Shown here piece after piece: positions 53,355-62,692 of a DNA stretch of 64,000 nucleotides. Each line of letters starts with the position of its first letter. Position 1 is the first letter of the stretch. The notes beneath the pieces were generated by a model. It worked only from the letters and a program-made list of their open reading frames with translations. It did no database searches and was not told the origin of the DNA. Both the position numbers and the translations under genes were made by a program. The stretch covers positions 28,973 through 92,972 of the forward strand of contig CAIZFE010000089.1 of NCBI GenBank assembly GCA_903932145.1, written 5' to 3'. The DNA is from an uncultured Rhodopila sp. GTDB taxonomy: Bacteria > Pseudomonadota > Alphaproteobacteria > Acetobacterales > Acetobacteraceae.

Positions 53355-55048
53355 CGCCAAATCGCCATCAGCAGCAGCAAAACCGCCAGCACGGCGGACA
53401 CGGTCTGCCAGAACCGCAGCGGGTCGCGCTCGATCAGGGACCGGCGCCGCCGCACGCCCGGTGCGGCGTGCAGTTCGCCGTGCTCCAGCGCGAAGATGCA
53501 TTCCAGGGCGTCGTCAAAGCGTTCGGCCGGACGCACGGCGATCAACCGCAGCAGCACCTGATCCAACCACGACGGCAGATCGGGCCGCAGCGCCGCCACA
53601 GATGCGGGAGGCCGCGTGAACCGAGGGTGGGAGAAGGCCTCGACCTCGCCATACGGATACGTCCCGGTGAACATGCGGAACAGCGTCACGCCCAGCGCGA
53701 AAATGTCGGATTGTTCGTTGCCGGGCTGTCCGTCGATCATCTCGGGCGCCATGTAGCTGGGCGTTCCGGGAACAGTACTGGCCGGGAAGTCCTCGATGTT
53801 GGGCAACCGAGCGACGCCGAGGTCCAGCAGCTTCAGGCCACCGTCGGGCTGCAGGATGACGTTCTCTGGCTTGATATCGCGATGGATGACGCCGGCGCGG
53901 TGCAGCGCCGCCACCGCCTTGGCCAGTTTTGTGGCGATGCCGACCCCTTCCGTGCGCGTGACCCTCGGGCGCCGCAGCAGGCGTTGCTCCAACGTTTCGC
54001 CCTCATAGAAGGGCATCACCGTGTAGAGGGCCGAGCGCTGGTGCAGCGGGGTTTCGATCACCTCGGCGATCCACGGGCTGCGCAGGCGGGCGGCGATCCA
54101 GAATTCGCGTAGGAACGCCAGCCGTAGGACGGGTTCCGCCCCGGCCGCTGGTTTCGGAAATTTCACGATCACCTCGCGCCCGTCCGCCCCGCTCGTTGCC
54201 CGGAACACCCGGCTGTAGCGCCCGTCCGACAACATCCGGCCCAACGTGAACCCGTCCACCACTGCTCCGGATCGAGGTGCCGCGATGATCGGCAACCCAT
54301 TCACCGCCGATTCCAGATCGAACTGGTCGGCATCCGGCAATGCCACCACATCGACCACCACCGCCGTCGCGTTGTCCCCGATCCTGGCCGCCAACCCCGC
54401 CTCAACCAATTTCCGAGCGGTTTCCTCGGGGGCGTCGCGGCGATCGAGTTCATCCCGGATGGCGCGATCGGAGACGCCGCCATGCACGCCGTCGGTGCAC
54501 AGAAGATAGCGGTCGTGCGCCCGTGCCGCCTCCTGCTCATAATCGATCCGCACATCCGGTTCGGCCCCCAGTGCTCGGGTCAGCATGCTGCGCATGGCGG
54601 ACGGCGGCGCCACATGATCCGTCGTCAGCCGCACCAGCTTGCCGTCGCGCAAGCGGTACAGCCGGGAGTCGCCGACATGCACCAGATGCATCTGCCGCCC
54701 ACGCAACACCAACGCGGTGAACGTGCAGGCCATCCCCTGCAACGCCACATCCGCTTGGCCCTGGGTATGGATCCACCGGTTGATCGCGTTCAAAGCAGTG
54801 ACCGCATTGGCCTTCACACCACGCAACGGATTCAGCTCATCCTGCGCATCCAGGAACGTCCGCACAGCGGTCTCGGCAGCCACGCGACCGCCCTTGGCGC
54901 CACCCACCCCGTCGGCCACCGCCGCCAGCAACGCGGGACGGCCGGTGTCAGGAGCGAGGCATGCGGCGAAATCCTCATTGCGCGCGCGGGCGCCCTGGTC
55001 GGAGGCAATGCCAACCCGCACACGCAGCGATTCCGAAGCTTTCGTCAT
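53351..55048 (-). CDS. Fused PP2C-type phosphatase and Ser/Thr protein kinase
   Basis: A 565-residue fusion of two opposing activities. Residues about 5-235 are a PP2C phosphatase (NEDFAA, ADGVGGAKGG, VHVGDSRLYRL, CTDGVHGG, DNATAVVV). From about 265 a kinase follows: glycine loop MLSDGRYSRVF, catalytic VIHRDIKPEN near residue 388, DLG instead of DFG, and GTPSYMAPEM. A single hydrophobic helix at the C-terminus (SAVLAVLLLLMAIW) anchors it. ATG 55048 is chosen as it puts the PP2C motifs at normal positions. It diverges from the MocR gene by 160 bp. Confidence 0.9.
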   Translation of the reverse strand: MTKASESLRVRVGIASDQGARARNEDFAACLAPDTGRPALLAAVADGVGGAKGGRVAAETAVRTFLDAQDELNPLRGVKANAVTALNAINRWIHTQGQADVALQGMACTFTALVLRGRQMHLVHVGDSRLYRLRDGKLVRLTTDHVAPPSAMRSMLTRALGAEPDVRIDYEQEAARAHDRYLLCTDGVHGGVSDRAIRDELDRRDAPEETARKLVEAGLAARIGDNATAVVVDVVALPDADQFDLESAVNGLPIIAAPRSGAVVDGFTLGRMLSDGRYSRVFRATSGADGREVIVKFPKPAAGAEPVLRLAFLREFWIAARLRSPWIAEVIETPLHQRSALYTVMPFYEGETLEQRLLRRPRVTRTEGVGIATKLAKAVAALHRAGVIHRDIKPENVILQPDGGLKLLDLGVARLPNIEDFPASTVPGTPSYMAPEMIDGQPGNEQSDIFALGVTLFRMFTGTYPYGEVEAFSHPRFTRPPASVAALRPDLPSWLDQVLLRLIAVRPAERFDDALECIFALEHGELHAAPGVRRRRSLIERDPLRFWQTVSAVLAVLLLLMAIWR

Positions 55049-55208
55049 TGTCTGGGATCTCCGCGTGAAAGATAGACCATGCAAACCGGCCGGGCGAACC
55101 GGCTGAGCGAACCGGCCGGCCACCACGATTCGCTTTGTTTCGGACTCGCGTCCCGGACGGCTTGGTGGCATAGCGTGATGCACCAATAACGCGCGATCCG
55201 ACTGGGCC

Positions 55209-56606
55209 ATGCCGCTGGACTTCACCCTCGACGCCACCGAAACCGACCCGTTGTTCCTGCAAATCGCCACGCGGGTGCGGTCGGCCATCGCGGACGGCCG
55301 ATTGTCGCCGGGCGGCAAGCTGCCGTCCTCCCGCGTGCTGGCGGCGCAACTCGACGTGGCGCGCGGCACGGTCGATGCCGCCTACGCCCTGCTGGCCGGG
55401 GAGGGCGCGATCACCTCGCGCGGATCGACCGGCACGATCGTCTCCGGCACCCCTGGCAGCCGGATCGAGACGCTGGAACACACGCCGTTCATGTTCGCCC
55501 CCGCCCGCACCCCCGAACGATCGGCGCCGCTGCCGTTTCAGATTGGCCTTCCGGCGCTGGACGTTTTCCCCGCGAAGCTATGGTCCAATCTGACTGTGCA
55601 GGCCGCCCGCGCCATTGGCCCGATGGACATGGTTGAGCCCGATCCCGCCGGATTGCTGGAGCTGCGTCAGGCGGTGGCGAGCTACCTCGGCCCCGCACGG
55701 GGCGTGCGCTGTTCAGCGGCGCAGGTGCTGATCACCGCCGGCTATCAGGGCGCGTTGTCGCTGGTGCGCGGCGTCCTGGTGAAGCCGGGCGATCCGGTCT
55801 GGATCGAGGACCCCGGCTACAAGCTGGCGCGTCAGGCGATGGAAACGGCTGGTGCCCGGGTGGTGCCGATCCGGGTGGACAAGGACGGACTGCGAGTAGC
55901 GTCTGGTGTCGCCGCCGCGCCTAGGGCCAGGCTGGCGGTGGTGACTCCGGCGCATCAGTTCCCGACCGGCGTGGCACTGTCCTTGCCTCGGCGGCTGGAA
56001 CTGCTGGCCTGGGCTGAGGAGGCCGGGTCGTGGGTTCTGGAGGACGATTACGACGGCGAGTTCCATTACAGCGGCCGTCCGTTGCCGTCGCTGAAGAGCC
56101 TCGATCGCGGCAATCGCGTGTTGTACGCCGGCAGTTTCAGCAAGACGCTGTTTCCGGCGCTGCGGCTTGGCTATCTGGTGGTGCCGCCGGAACTGGCGAC
56201 GGCGTTCCTGCGCGCGTCGCGGCTGCTGACACTGGGGCAGCCGGTGCTGGAGCAGAAGGTCGTCGCCGCGTTCATACAGAAGGGGCACTTCGGAAAACAT
56301 ATTCGGCGGATGCGGACGCTGTATGGCGAACGGCGGCGCGATGTGGTGGCGGCGTTGAAAGCGGCGTTCGGCGAGCGGGTGGAGGTGGAGCCGGGCGTTG
56401 GCGGTATGCACCTGCTGGCGCGGTTTCCCGGTTCGGCCGACGATACGGATCTGGTGAAGCGATCGGGCAAGGCAGGTTTGGCTCCGTCGGCGCTGTCAGC
56501 GATGGCGATGGCGCATGATTGCGGACAGGGGCTGCTGCTGGGGTTTGCTAATGGTCCCGGTGGCGAGGCGGCAGGCATTGTCGCAAGGCTGGCGGGGGTG
56601 GTTTGA
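55209..56606 (+). CDS. MocR/PdxR-type transcriptional regulator
   Basis: A 465-residue fusion of a GntR winged helix (residues 15-80: FLQIATRVRSAIADGRL, LPSSRVLAAQLDVARGTV) and a class I aminotransferase-like domain, with the PLP-binding Lys in AGSFSKTLFPALRLGY near residue 315. PdxR-like members sense pyridoxal phosphate; others regulate GABA or taurine genes. No pdx gene is close. ATG 55209 looks right. Confidence 0.88.
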   Translation: MPLDFTLDATETDPLFLQIATRVRSAIADGRLSPGGKLPSSRVLAAQLDVARGTVDAAYALLAGEGAITSRGSTGTIVSGTPGSRIETLEHTPFMFAPARTPERSAPLPFQIGLPALDVFPAKLWSNLTVQAARAIGPMDMVEPDPAGLLELRQAVASYLGPARGVRCSAAQVLITAGYQGALSLVRGVLVKPGDPVWIEDPGYKLARQAMETAGARVVPIRVDKDGLRVASGVAAAPRARLAVVTPAHQFPTGVALSLPRRLELLAWAEEAGSWVLEDDYDGEFHYSGRPLPSLKSLDRGNRVLYAGSFSKTLFPALRLGYLVVPPELATAFLRASRLLTLGQPVLEQKVVAAFIQKGHFGKHIRRMRTLYGERRRDVVAALKAAFGERVEVEPGVGGMHLLARFPGSADDTDLVKRSGKAGLAPSALSAMAMAHDCGQGLLLGFANGPGGEAAGIVARLAGVV

Positions 56607-56760
56607 GCCGTCTGCGAATATTGAGCGTCATGATCGCGCTCGATCCACAAGGTATCTTACGCGGCATGGAACGTCGCGTGGCGTGACCCCGTCGTAGCCA
56701 GTCGCGGCATCAGTTTTTCGATTTTTCGGATTCACGCACCCATTATCGACCGAAAATTTA

Positions 56761-57671
56761 ATGTGTTCAAAACCGATCCCACGCAAGCTCTACAAATATC
56801 GTCGCTTCGACGTCTTCTGCTTACGTCTTCTCACCCATGCCAAGGTGATGTATTCTGATCCACGATTATTTAACGATCCGCTCGACTGCGACCCCACCAT
56901 TGAGGTGGACCTCGACATGATGGACCTGGAACGTCTCTGCTATCGGATGATGCGGCGAACACAGCCTCAGAATCCCGCCCGATCAGAGATTGGAAATTAC
57001 CGTTACCTTTCGAGCGAGTATGGTGACTTCAAAACGCAACCCCATGCCGAGGACACCCTGAAATGTATGCTGGCTCAACGGATCAAGGACGAACTGACAA
57101 AGGAATTCGGTACTTTTGGCGTTTTTTTACTTTCGAATCGTTGGGGTTCGGTCTTAATGTGGGGCCATTACGCGGATCATCATCGCGGTGTTTGTATAGA
57201 ATTTGACACCGCCGACGTCGGAACTGCGCAATTCAGGCCAGTCAATTATCGTGGGGCTCGGCGCATTCGCGCGAGCGATCTCCTTAAGTGGAAACGTGAT
57301 GGTTCGGCTGAAGCCAAACGACAGGTCTTCGATACCTTTTTCTTGGCAAAAGCCGACCCTTGGCGTTACGAAAAAGAATGGCGCGATATCCGTACAGAGA
57401 GCGGAGTAAAAGAAGCAAGCCTTCGTGTAACGGCGGTGTATTTTGGAATCCAGTGCGATGCATCCGTTGTTCAGAGCATCGTCAAGTTTTTGGACGTGAT
57501 CCGAACGTTACGCTTTACAGCCTGGCACCGCTTGACGATAGTTTCCGGCTCAGGCGCGATCATATCGACCGCGACGAGATTGGGGCGTGTGAACTGAAAA
57601 CACCGGCAGCCATTGAATTTAAAGATTTTTTCGTCGAAGAAACAAAGGCCGATGGCAATGGTGGCGAATAG
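56761..57671 (+). pseudogene. DUF2971 protein with a one-base frameshift
   Basis: Starts at ATG 56761: KLYKYRRFDVFCLRLLTHAK, then DPRLFNDPLDC, FLLSNRWGSVLMWGHYADHHRG and FDTADVG, all DUF2971 features. Near 57491 the frame KFLD continues as scrambled sequence to 57597, whereas the -1 frame reads GRDPNVTLYSLAPLDDSF to a stop at 57671, which is the normal family ending. Restoring one G to the GG at 57492-57493 rejoins them. The function of the family is unproven, though it often occurs in defence-like or accessory loci. Decay or sequencing error. Confidence 0.75.
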
Positions 57672-58090
57672 GAAGGAGCACCGCTTTCCCCAACACATGC
57701 AAAACAAATCGCGCGTGCCTCGGCGGAAGGCGCTTGAGGAGGGATGACCTATGAAGTGGCAGACGAAACTCAACCGATTGATCGGCGCCATGCTGGAAAC
57801 GGCCGACGTTATGCGACCCTATTGTCATCGGCAGTGAAATCCGTTCGCCGAGCGGAGACGCTCACCTCAGCCAAGCCCGGTTCGCACGGTATCCCAACCT
57901 GACCGTCGATGATACCTCGCAAATGGCGATGGGGGCGTTGCGGCCGCCCGGCCCGCAGTGATTTTTGGCGATGGACCTGGACCAATGCTGCAACCGCAAC
58001 AACGCCGGACCCCCGGCCCCGACCGAGAGGAAATCATTGACTCCCAACGCCCTGAACCCCAATTGATCGATGTCCCAAGGAACCAAGGTG
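57672..58090. other. Gene-poor 419-bp stretch
   Basis: No full gene. AGGAGG at 57737 precedes ATG 57751 by 8 bases and opens only 27 codons (MKWQTKLNRLIGAMLETADV) before TGA, which looks like the start of a broken gene. Another frame, DPIVIGSEIRSPSGDAH, follows without a start. It fits a decayed element before the DUF433 pair. Confidence 0.45.
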
Positions 58091-58318
58091 ATGCTCGCAC
58101 CTCGCACGTCGTTCAAAGCCGAAGTGATCTCCGACCCATCCGTCATGGGTGGCGAACCAGTTGTCCGAGGCACGCGCATTCCCGCTGCGACCATTGCGGC
58201 CTATCTCGCCGCCGGACACAACGACCAGGACATTTTCGAGGATTACCCAAGCCTCCCCGTCGGTGGCATCGAAGCCGTCCGCCGCTGGTACGCTTTGACC
58301 CCCGCGCCGACTGCTTAA
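58091..58318 (+). CDS. DUF433 antitoxin-like protein
   Basis: A 75-residue DUF433 protein: ISDPSVMGGEPVVRGTRIPA, then HNDQDIFEDYPSLPVGGIEA, a winged-helix motif usual for antitoxins that pair with PIN-type DUF5615 toxins. Next is exactly such a gene, 7 bp on. ATG 58091 has AAGG-containing sequence upstream; ATG 58070 would add seven residues. Intact. Confidence 0.85.
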   Translation: MLAPRTSFKAEVISDPSVMGGEPVVRGTRIPAATIAAYLAAGHNDQDIFEDYPSLPVGGIEAVRRWYALTPAPTA

Positions 58319-58325
58319 TCACGTC

Positions 58326-58739
58326 GTGGATCGCCTTCTGATCGATGGGTGTCTGAGCCAGGCACTTGTAGCGGTGGCCAAGGCGCGCGGACTTCACGCC
58401 GATCACGTCGTCTGGCTCGGCAAAGGCGGTCTGCAGGACTGGACTTTGGTTCCGTTTGCGCTTGATCACGACTATACATTCGTCACGAACAACCGGCGCG
58501 ATTTCCTCCGGCAATATGCGCAAGGATCCGCTCACGACGGGCTAATCATCCTCGTGCCCATGGTCAAACGCGGCGAGCAAATTCGGCTGCTCGGCTTGGT
58601 TCTCGATAAAATCCAATCGATGCCGGATACCGTTAACAAGCTGGTTGAGATATTCTCGGGCGGCGAAATCCGGGTGCGCGACTGGTCTGAACAGGACAAT
58701 GATTCAGACTATTCCTCTACACCGGGCAGGTTGGCGTGA
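58326..58739 (+). CDS. DUF5615 PIN-like toxin
   Basis: A 137-residue protein starting at GTG 58326. The PIN-like pattern is LLIDGCLSQALVAVAKARG, DWTLVPFALDHDYTFVTNN and RDFLRQ, with acidic residues at the expected metal positions. It is probably an RNase toxin kept in check by the DUF433 protein upstream. The last 20 residues (NDSDYSSTPGRLA) look added, and their DNA carries the first unit of a short direct repeat. Confidence 0.8.
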   Translation: MDRLLIDGCLSQALVAVAKARGLHADHVVWLGKGGLQDWTLVPFALDHDYTFVTNNRRDFLRQYAQGSAHDGLIILVPMVKRGEQIRLLGLVLDKIQSMPDTVNKLVEIFSGGEIRVRDWSEQDNDSDYSSTPGRLA

Positions 58740-59253
58740 AAGCCTGCGCAGCGTGCCGGGTAGGCTGGCGTAACGCCCCTCTCTTTGCGGCAAACTGCAC
58801 GACCCGGACTTTGTGACGCAGTTCAACCGCCGCGTTGTTCCGCTTCAGTCCGCACCCGGCGCCGCACCCGGCGAATGTCACCGGGCAAGGCATCCCGGCA
58901 ATCGAACTGGGCGAACGGGTGAACGAGCGAACTCCCGGGCATGGCAACGTTCTGACCGTTACCGATTCGGCGTCCAGCCCGAGGTGTGGCCAGATTTTTG
59001 CTTCTGGCGAAACGAAAGCGCACCACCGAGGCACCGAGCAGCCTCCGACACGGCCGTTACTATCGGCTTGGGCGCATCTCAACCTCGATCCCTCGGTGGT
59101 TCAAATGGCTTCGTTCTGACTGGCGGGATGGCGCCAGATGAAAGCTGATGGATGCTTCAACCCGATGCATCGTGAAACGTTCACGCACCCGTTACCCTCT
59201 GCGGCATGCACGCCAATGTTGACAAATACTAACTATTATATTAGTCATAAAAC
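58740..59253. other. Gene-poor stretch with a short direct repeat and an AT-rich promoter-like end
   Basis: No gene. CCGGGCAGGTTGGCGT (58722-58737) recurs with two changes at 58756-58771, period 34 bp. At the right end a perfect TTGACA (59219-59224) precedes an AT-rich run holding the palindrome ACTAA-CTATTATA-TTAGT (59228-59245); it could drive the gene starting at 59254. Nothing else is recognised. Confidence 0.4.
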
Positions 59254-60101
59254 ATGGAGCACACGGCGCCAACCATGACCCGGCCTGCCCCGCCCGATCC
59301 CGCACAGGACCCGGCCGGTGGCACCGTGGCCGCCGCCACCATACCGCAACGCCTCGCCGCCCTGCTGCATGTCTCCGTGTCCTGCTCAGCCACGGCCGCC
59401 GCCTCGTCGAGACGGTGCCAGAGCGCGCCGCCAACGTGGAATTCGCCATCCTGGCCGGGGTCTGCGGCACTTACACCCTGCCGACCATCCTCGCCCGCCT
59501 GCAGCGCGGCATTTTGCGGGCGATGGCGCTGGAGCGTTATCTGCTCGCCCGCGCCGAAAAGGGGCGCGAGATCGGATACGTGTATCAGCGCGAGCGCACG
59601 CCGGCCAAGCCGGCAGCGAAACCGCAGAAGGGTGACCCGACTTCTGAAGAGGCAGCACGCGAAGCCCCGGGTGGCCGGGCCGATCCGGTCAAGCCCGGCG
59701 ATGACGAAAGGACGCCCAAACGCCCCGCGTTCGATCCGGACGATCTCCGTATCCCCACGCCCGAGGAACTCGACGCCGAGGTACGCCGGCGGCCGATCGG
59801 ACGGACCATTCTCTCGATCTGCATGGACCTCGCGGTCATTCCGAGCTTCTGCACCGGCCCATTCTGGAACCAGATATTCGACACGCTGAATGATTACGGC
59901 GGCAGTTTCACCACGCTGTTTAAAATACGCGAACACCGCGAGACATCGTTTCAGAAAGAGCGGGACAAGAAGCCGGACACCTGGGGCTTTACCTGGAGGC
60001 ACCCGCCACCGGAGACGGTTCGCCAGGTGCTCGGGTACATGATCGGCGAGGCGCCGATGGTGGACCCGCCTGGCCCGAGGCTGGCCACCGCTCCACCCTG
60101 A
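59254..60101 (+). pseudogene. Conserved-looking hypothetical with a one-base frameshift
   Basis: From ATG 59254 (or 59275) the frame reads TIPQRLAALLHV and is then lost; the -1 frame upstream of 59415 reads RVLLSHGRRLVETVPERAAN and continues for 229 residues (RGILRAMALERYLLARAEKGREIGY; a charged linker; GRTILSICMDLAVIPSF; GFTWRHPPPETV). Adding one base near 59369-59373 gives one protein. The ALERYLLARAxxGRxI helix recurs, by memory, in Acetobacteraceae hypotheticals. The function is unknown. Confidence 0.55.
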
Positions 60102-60624
60102 ATCCCATCGCCAGACCTGCGTCGCACCCTCGGATTCCGGGGCCGCTTTCGCGTGCGCATCGGCCAATCGGAGCATCATCGGGGCTGGACGCTGCCAGCA
60201 AAATCCCGAGTGGCCGGTCCAAGCCCGGCAAGCCATGTCCGCGGCATAGACCTCCTCCTTCATTCGCTTATCCTGAGGCCTGAGGGGCCAAGCCCAGCCA
60301 AAATGGACCGAATAAAACCCCAATCGACGGTCTCACCGATCACCGCGCCGAACAAGCGACTGGCGACCAGCGCCGGGACAGTACGTTAACGGTCAGGTAT
60401 GTCGCGCCATGGGATCCCGTGATCTCCCCGGACATTGATTGCGGCCAGCCGTCCGCTGCGCCACTATCCGCTCACTGTAGCGATCCGAGCGCCCTTTGCG
60501 CATGACACCTGCCCGCTCAGGTATTTCACCTGCAACCACAGAACGATTATACTGAATGCGCGCATCATTTCGTGGCGGTGGATCGGGCGCGCGGGTATTT
60601 GCCTCATTCCCCCAATAAGGACGA
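60102..60624. other. Gene-poor 523-bp stretch upstream of tRNA-His
   Basis: No gene is supported. On the minus strand AAGGAGGAGG precedes ATG 60243, but only 23 codons follow. The same area holds a GGCCGGTCCAAGCCCGGC segment like the palindromic repeats elsewhere in the window. Confidence 0.35.
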
Positions 60625-60654
60625 TTGACGTGGGCATGATATCCGGCTTACACT
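60625..60654 (+). promoter_or_regulatory. Promoter of tRNA-His
   Basis: TTGACG (60625-60630) and TACACT (60649-60654) are 18 bp apart and would start transcription near 60661, 8 bp before the tRNA. Confidence 0.6.
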
Positions 60655-60668
60655 GCGCCCCCTGGATG

Positions 60669-60744
60669 GCGGGCATAGCTCAGTTGGTAGAGCGCCAGGT
60701 TGTGGTCTTGGATGTCACGGGTTCGAGTCCCGTTGCTCGCCCCA
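60669..60744 (+). tRNA. tRNA-His (GTG)
   Basis: A cloverleaf is readable: acceptor GCGGGCA pairs with TGCTCGC, D-arm AGCTCAGTTGGTAGAGCG, anticodon loop TTGTGGT with GTG, T-arm ACGGG-TTCGAGT-CCCGT, then C73 and encoded CCA. The base before position 1 is G (60668), which pairs with C73, the histidine-specific feature. mobA starts 10 bp after its CCA end. Confidence 0.95.
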
Positions 60745-60754
60745 CCCTTCTCTC

Positions 60755-61432
60755 ATGATGGACAATCGCATCGCCGGGTTGGTTCTCGCCGGCGGACAGG
60801 CGCGGCGTATGGCCACCGGGGCAACACCGGCCGGAACACGTCAAGGCGAACCGCCATTTTTTCGGCCAGGTGACGATAAACCCCTGCTGACGGTGGGTGG
60901 TCGAACGATGCTGGACGCTGTGATCGCTGCCATCGACCTGCCGCACATCGCCATCAGCGCCAACGGCGATCCCGCGCGGTTCGCGTCGTTCGGGCTCCCG
61001 GTGCTTCCAGACGGCGCGTTTTACGATCAGGGGCCCTTGGCCGGCCTGCTCGCCGGGCTGGAATGGGCGGCCTCGTTGGGCATGAGCGCGCTTCTGACGT
61101 CCCCCGGCGATATCCCGTTCCTGCCGAAAGGGTTGGCCAACAGCCTCGCCCCCCCACCAGCCAGCGTTTCCAGTCACGGACGGCGGCACCACCTGGTTGC
61201 ATTATGGCCGGTTGCTTGCTCAAAAGAGTTGCGAGGGTTGTTGTCGGCACCCGGCCGGCGGCATGTCGGTTATTTCGCGGACAGCATTGGTATGCGTTAT
61301 GTTGAATTTGCCGTGCGGGCAGGCGATCCGTTCGCTAATGTGAACACGCAAGACGACCTGATACGGGCGCGAAGCAGCGCGGATGAAGACCACGCCGAAA
61401 CTCGGATAACGCCTGATCAGCAAACACGCTGA
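60755..61432 (+). CDS. mobA: Molybdenum cofactor guanylyltransferase
   Basis: A 225-residue nucleotidyltransferase that adds GMP to molybdopterin. The start LVLAGGQARRM is the GTP-binding motif, with DDKPLLTVGGRTML and DQGPLAGLLAGLEWA, and TSPGDIPFLP carrying the metal Asp. The region between (TPAGTRQGEPPFFRPG) is somewhat longer than in E. coli MobA. Located 10 bp from tRNA-His and 31 bp from the next gene. No other Mo-cofactor genes are near. Confidence 0.88.
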   Translation: MMDNRIAGLVLAGGQARRMATGATPAGTRQGEPPFFRPGDDKPLLTVGGRTMLDAVIAAIDLPHIAISANGDPARFASFGLPVLPDGAFYDQGPLAGLLAGLEWAASLGMSALLTSPGDIPFLPKGLANSLAPPPASVSSHGRRHHLVALWPVACSKELRGLLSAPGRRHVGYFADSIGMRYVEFAVRAGDPFANVNTQDDLIRARSSADEDHAETRITPDQQTR

Positions 61433-61463
61433 ACCAAACAGTTGGCGCAAAGAGGACTGGAAC

Positions 61464-62267
61464 ATGGACAAGACCGTCGCGATCGCGGGTCTGGGTGCAA
61501 TCGGATTGCCGCTGGCCCGTGCCCTGGACGCCGGGGTTCCGGGCCTGCGCCTGATCTCTGTAGCCTGTCGCGACCAGGTGAAAGCCCGAGCGAATTTTGC
61601 TGGCTTCAGGTCGGCGCCACAGATTGTGGACATCCCGGAACTCGCCCAAGCCGACATCGTGGTGGAGGCCGCGCCGTCGGCGATCTTCGAACGAATCGCG
61701 TTACCGGCGCTGGAGGCCGGACGGATCTTCATACCCGCCTCGGCCGGGGCCTTGCTGCCCCGCATGCATCTGGCGAAGCTGGCCCGCAACACCGGCGCCC
61801 GCATCATCGTGCCCACGGGCGCGCTACTGGGTCTGGATGCCGTGCGCGCCGCGGCCGAGGGGCCGATCGACAGCATCAGCATCGAAACCCGTAAGCCGCC
61901 GATGGCGCTGATCGGGGCGCCCTATCTGGAGCGCAACGGTATCGATGTGATGGACCTGACCCGGCCGCTCCTTGTGTTCGACGGTAACGCCCTGGACGCC
62001 GCCGCCGGCTTTCCGGCCAACGTCAATGTCGCCGCGGCGCTGGCTCTGGCGGGCATCGGACCGATCCGGACTCAGGTGCGTATCTGGGCCGATCCCGCGG
62101 TGTCCCGCAACATCCACACGATCCGCGTCGAGTCCGATGCCGCCCGCTTCACCATGACGATCGAAAACGTGCCCAGCAACGACAACCCGAAGACAGGCCG
62201 CCTGACGGCGCTGTCCTTATTGGCGTGCCTGCGGGGGCTGGTCTCGACGTTGAAGGTTGGTAGTTAA
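61464..62267 (+). CDS. L-aspartate dehydrogenase-like protein
   Basis: A 267-residue NAD(P)-binding protein. The Rossmann motif is IAGLGAIGLPLARAL; the catalytic domain (DUF108/AspDH type) has IIVPTGALLGLDAVRAA, KPPMALIGAP and FPANVNVAAALALAGIG with the usual NVN. The His within SRNIHTI matches the active-site region. It may feed NAD synthesis or aspartate catabolism. RBS GAGG at 61453. Confidence 0.85.
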   Translation: MDKTVAIAGLGAIGLPLARALDAGVPGLRLISVACRDQVKARANFAGFRSAPQIVDIPELAQADIVVEAAPSAIFERIALPALEAGRIFIPASAGALLPRMHLAKLARNTGARIIVPTGALLGLDAVRAAAEGPIDSISIETRKPPMALIGAPYLERNGIDVMDLTRPLLVFDGNALDAAAGFPANVNVAAALALAGIGPIRTQVRIWADPAVSRNIHTIRVESDAARFTMTIENVPSNDNPKTGRLTALSLLACLRGLVSTLKVGS

Positions 62268-62273
62268 CGGCGG

Positions 62274-62600
62274 GTGACCGAGGCTTTCGATTACCTGGCG
62301 ACACTGGCGCTGTTTAGCTTCGTCGTTGTCGGCAGCGCCCGGATGCGCCACGACATGCTGTTGCTGGCCTGCATCCCGCCGGTGTTCGTGGCCATGGTGA
62401 TGGGATTCACCATGGCGCTTTACGCGGGTGACGCGTTCGGTGTGGCACCCACTTGCATCGCCCTCACGTGCGGTGTGCCACCGGCATGGTGGCTTTCCAG
62501 GCGGTTGGCGAACCGGGATCTGCTGATCGCGATCTATCTGACATGGGCCGTGGCCTTGGTGCTGGCACTGATGGCTTTGTCGTTTCCTGACCGGGTGTGA
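62274..62600 (+). CDS. Small integral membrane protein
   Basis: A 108-residue protein starting at GTG 62274, 6 bp after the preceding stop, with four hydrophobic helices (about residues 7-22, 28-50, 58-72, 82-102). No family is recognised. It is probably co-transcribed with the aspartate dehydrogenase-like gene. Confidence 0.6.
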   Translation: MTEAFDYLATLALFSFVVVGSARMRHDMLLLACIPPVFVAMVMGFTMALYAGDAFGVAPTCIALTCGVPPAWWLSRRLANRDLLIAIYLTWAVALVLALMALSFPDRV

Positions 62601-62692
62601 CCGTTTTGGTGGAACGTCTGGTTCCCCCTCTGGCGGTTCTCGCGCGCCCCGTGCGATGATGCGGCAACACAAAGAATCTGGTGGGGGTTACA

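Noticed and set aside
57751..57834. A 27-codon ORF with AGGAGG
   Set aside because: Good ribosome site but too short, no homologue recalled; more likely the start of a broken gene.
60172..60243. A 23-codon minus-strand ORF with AAGGAGGAGG
   Set aside because: Its sequence overlaps a palindromic-repeat-like segment and has no family pattern.
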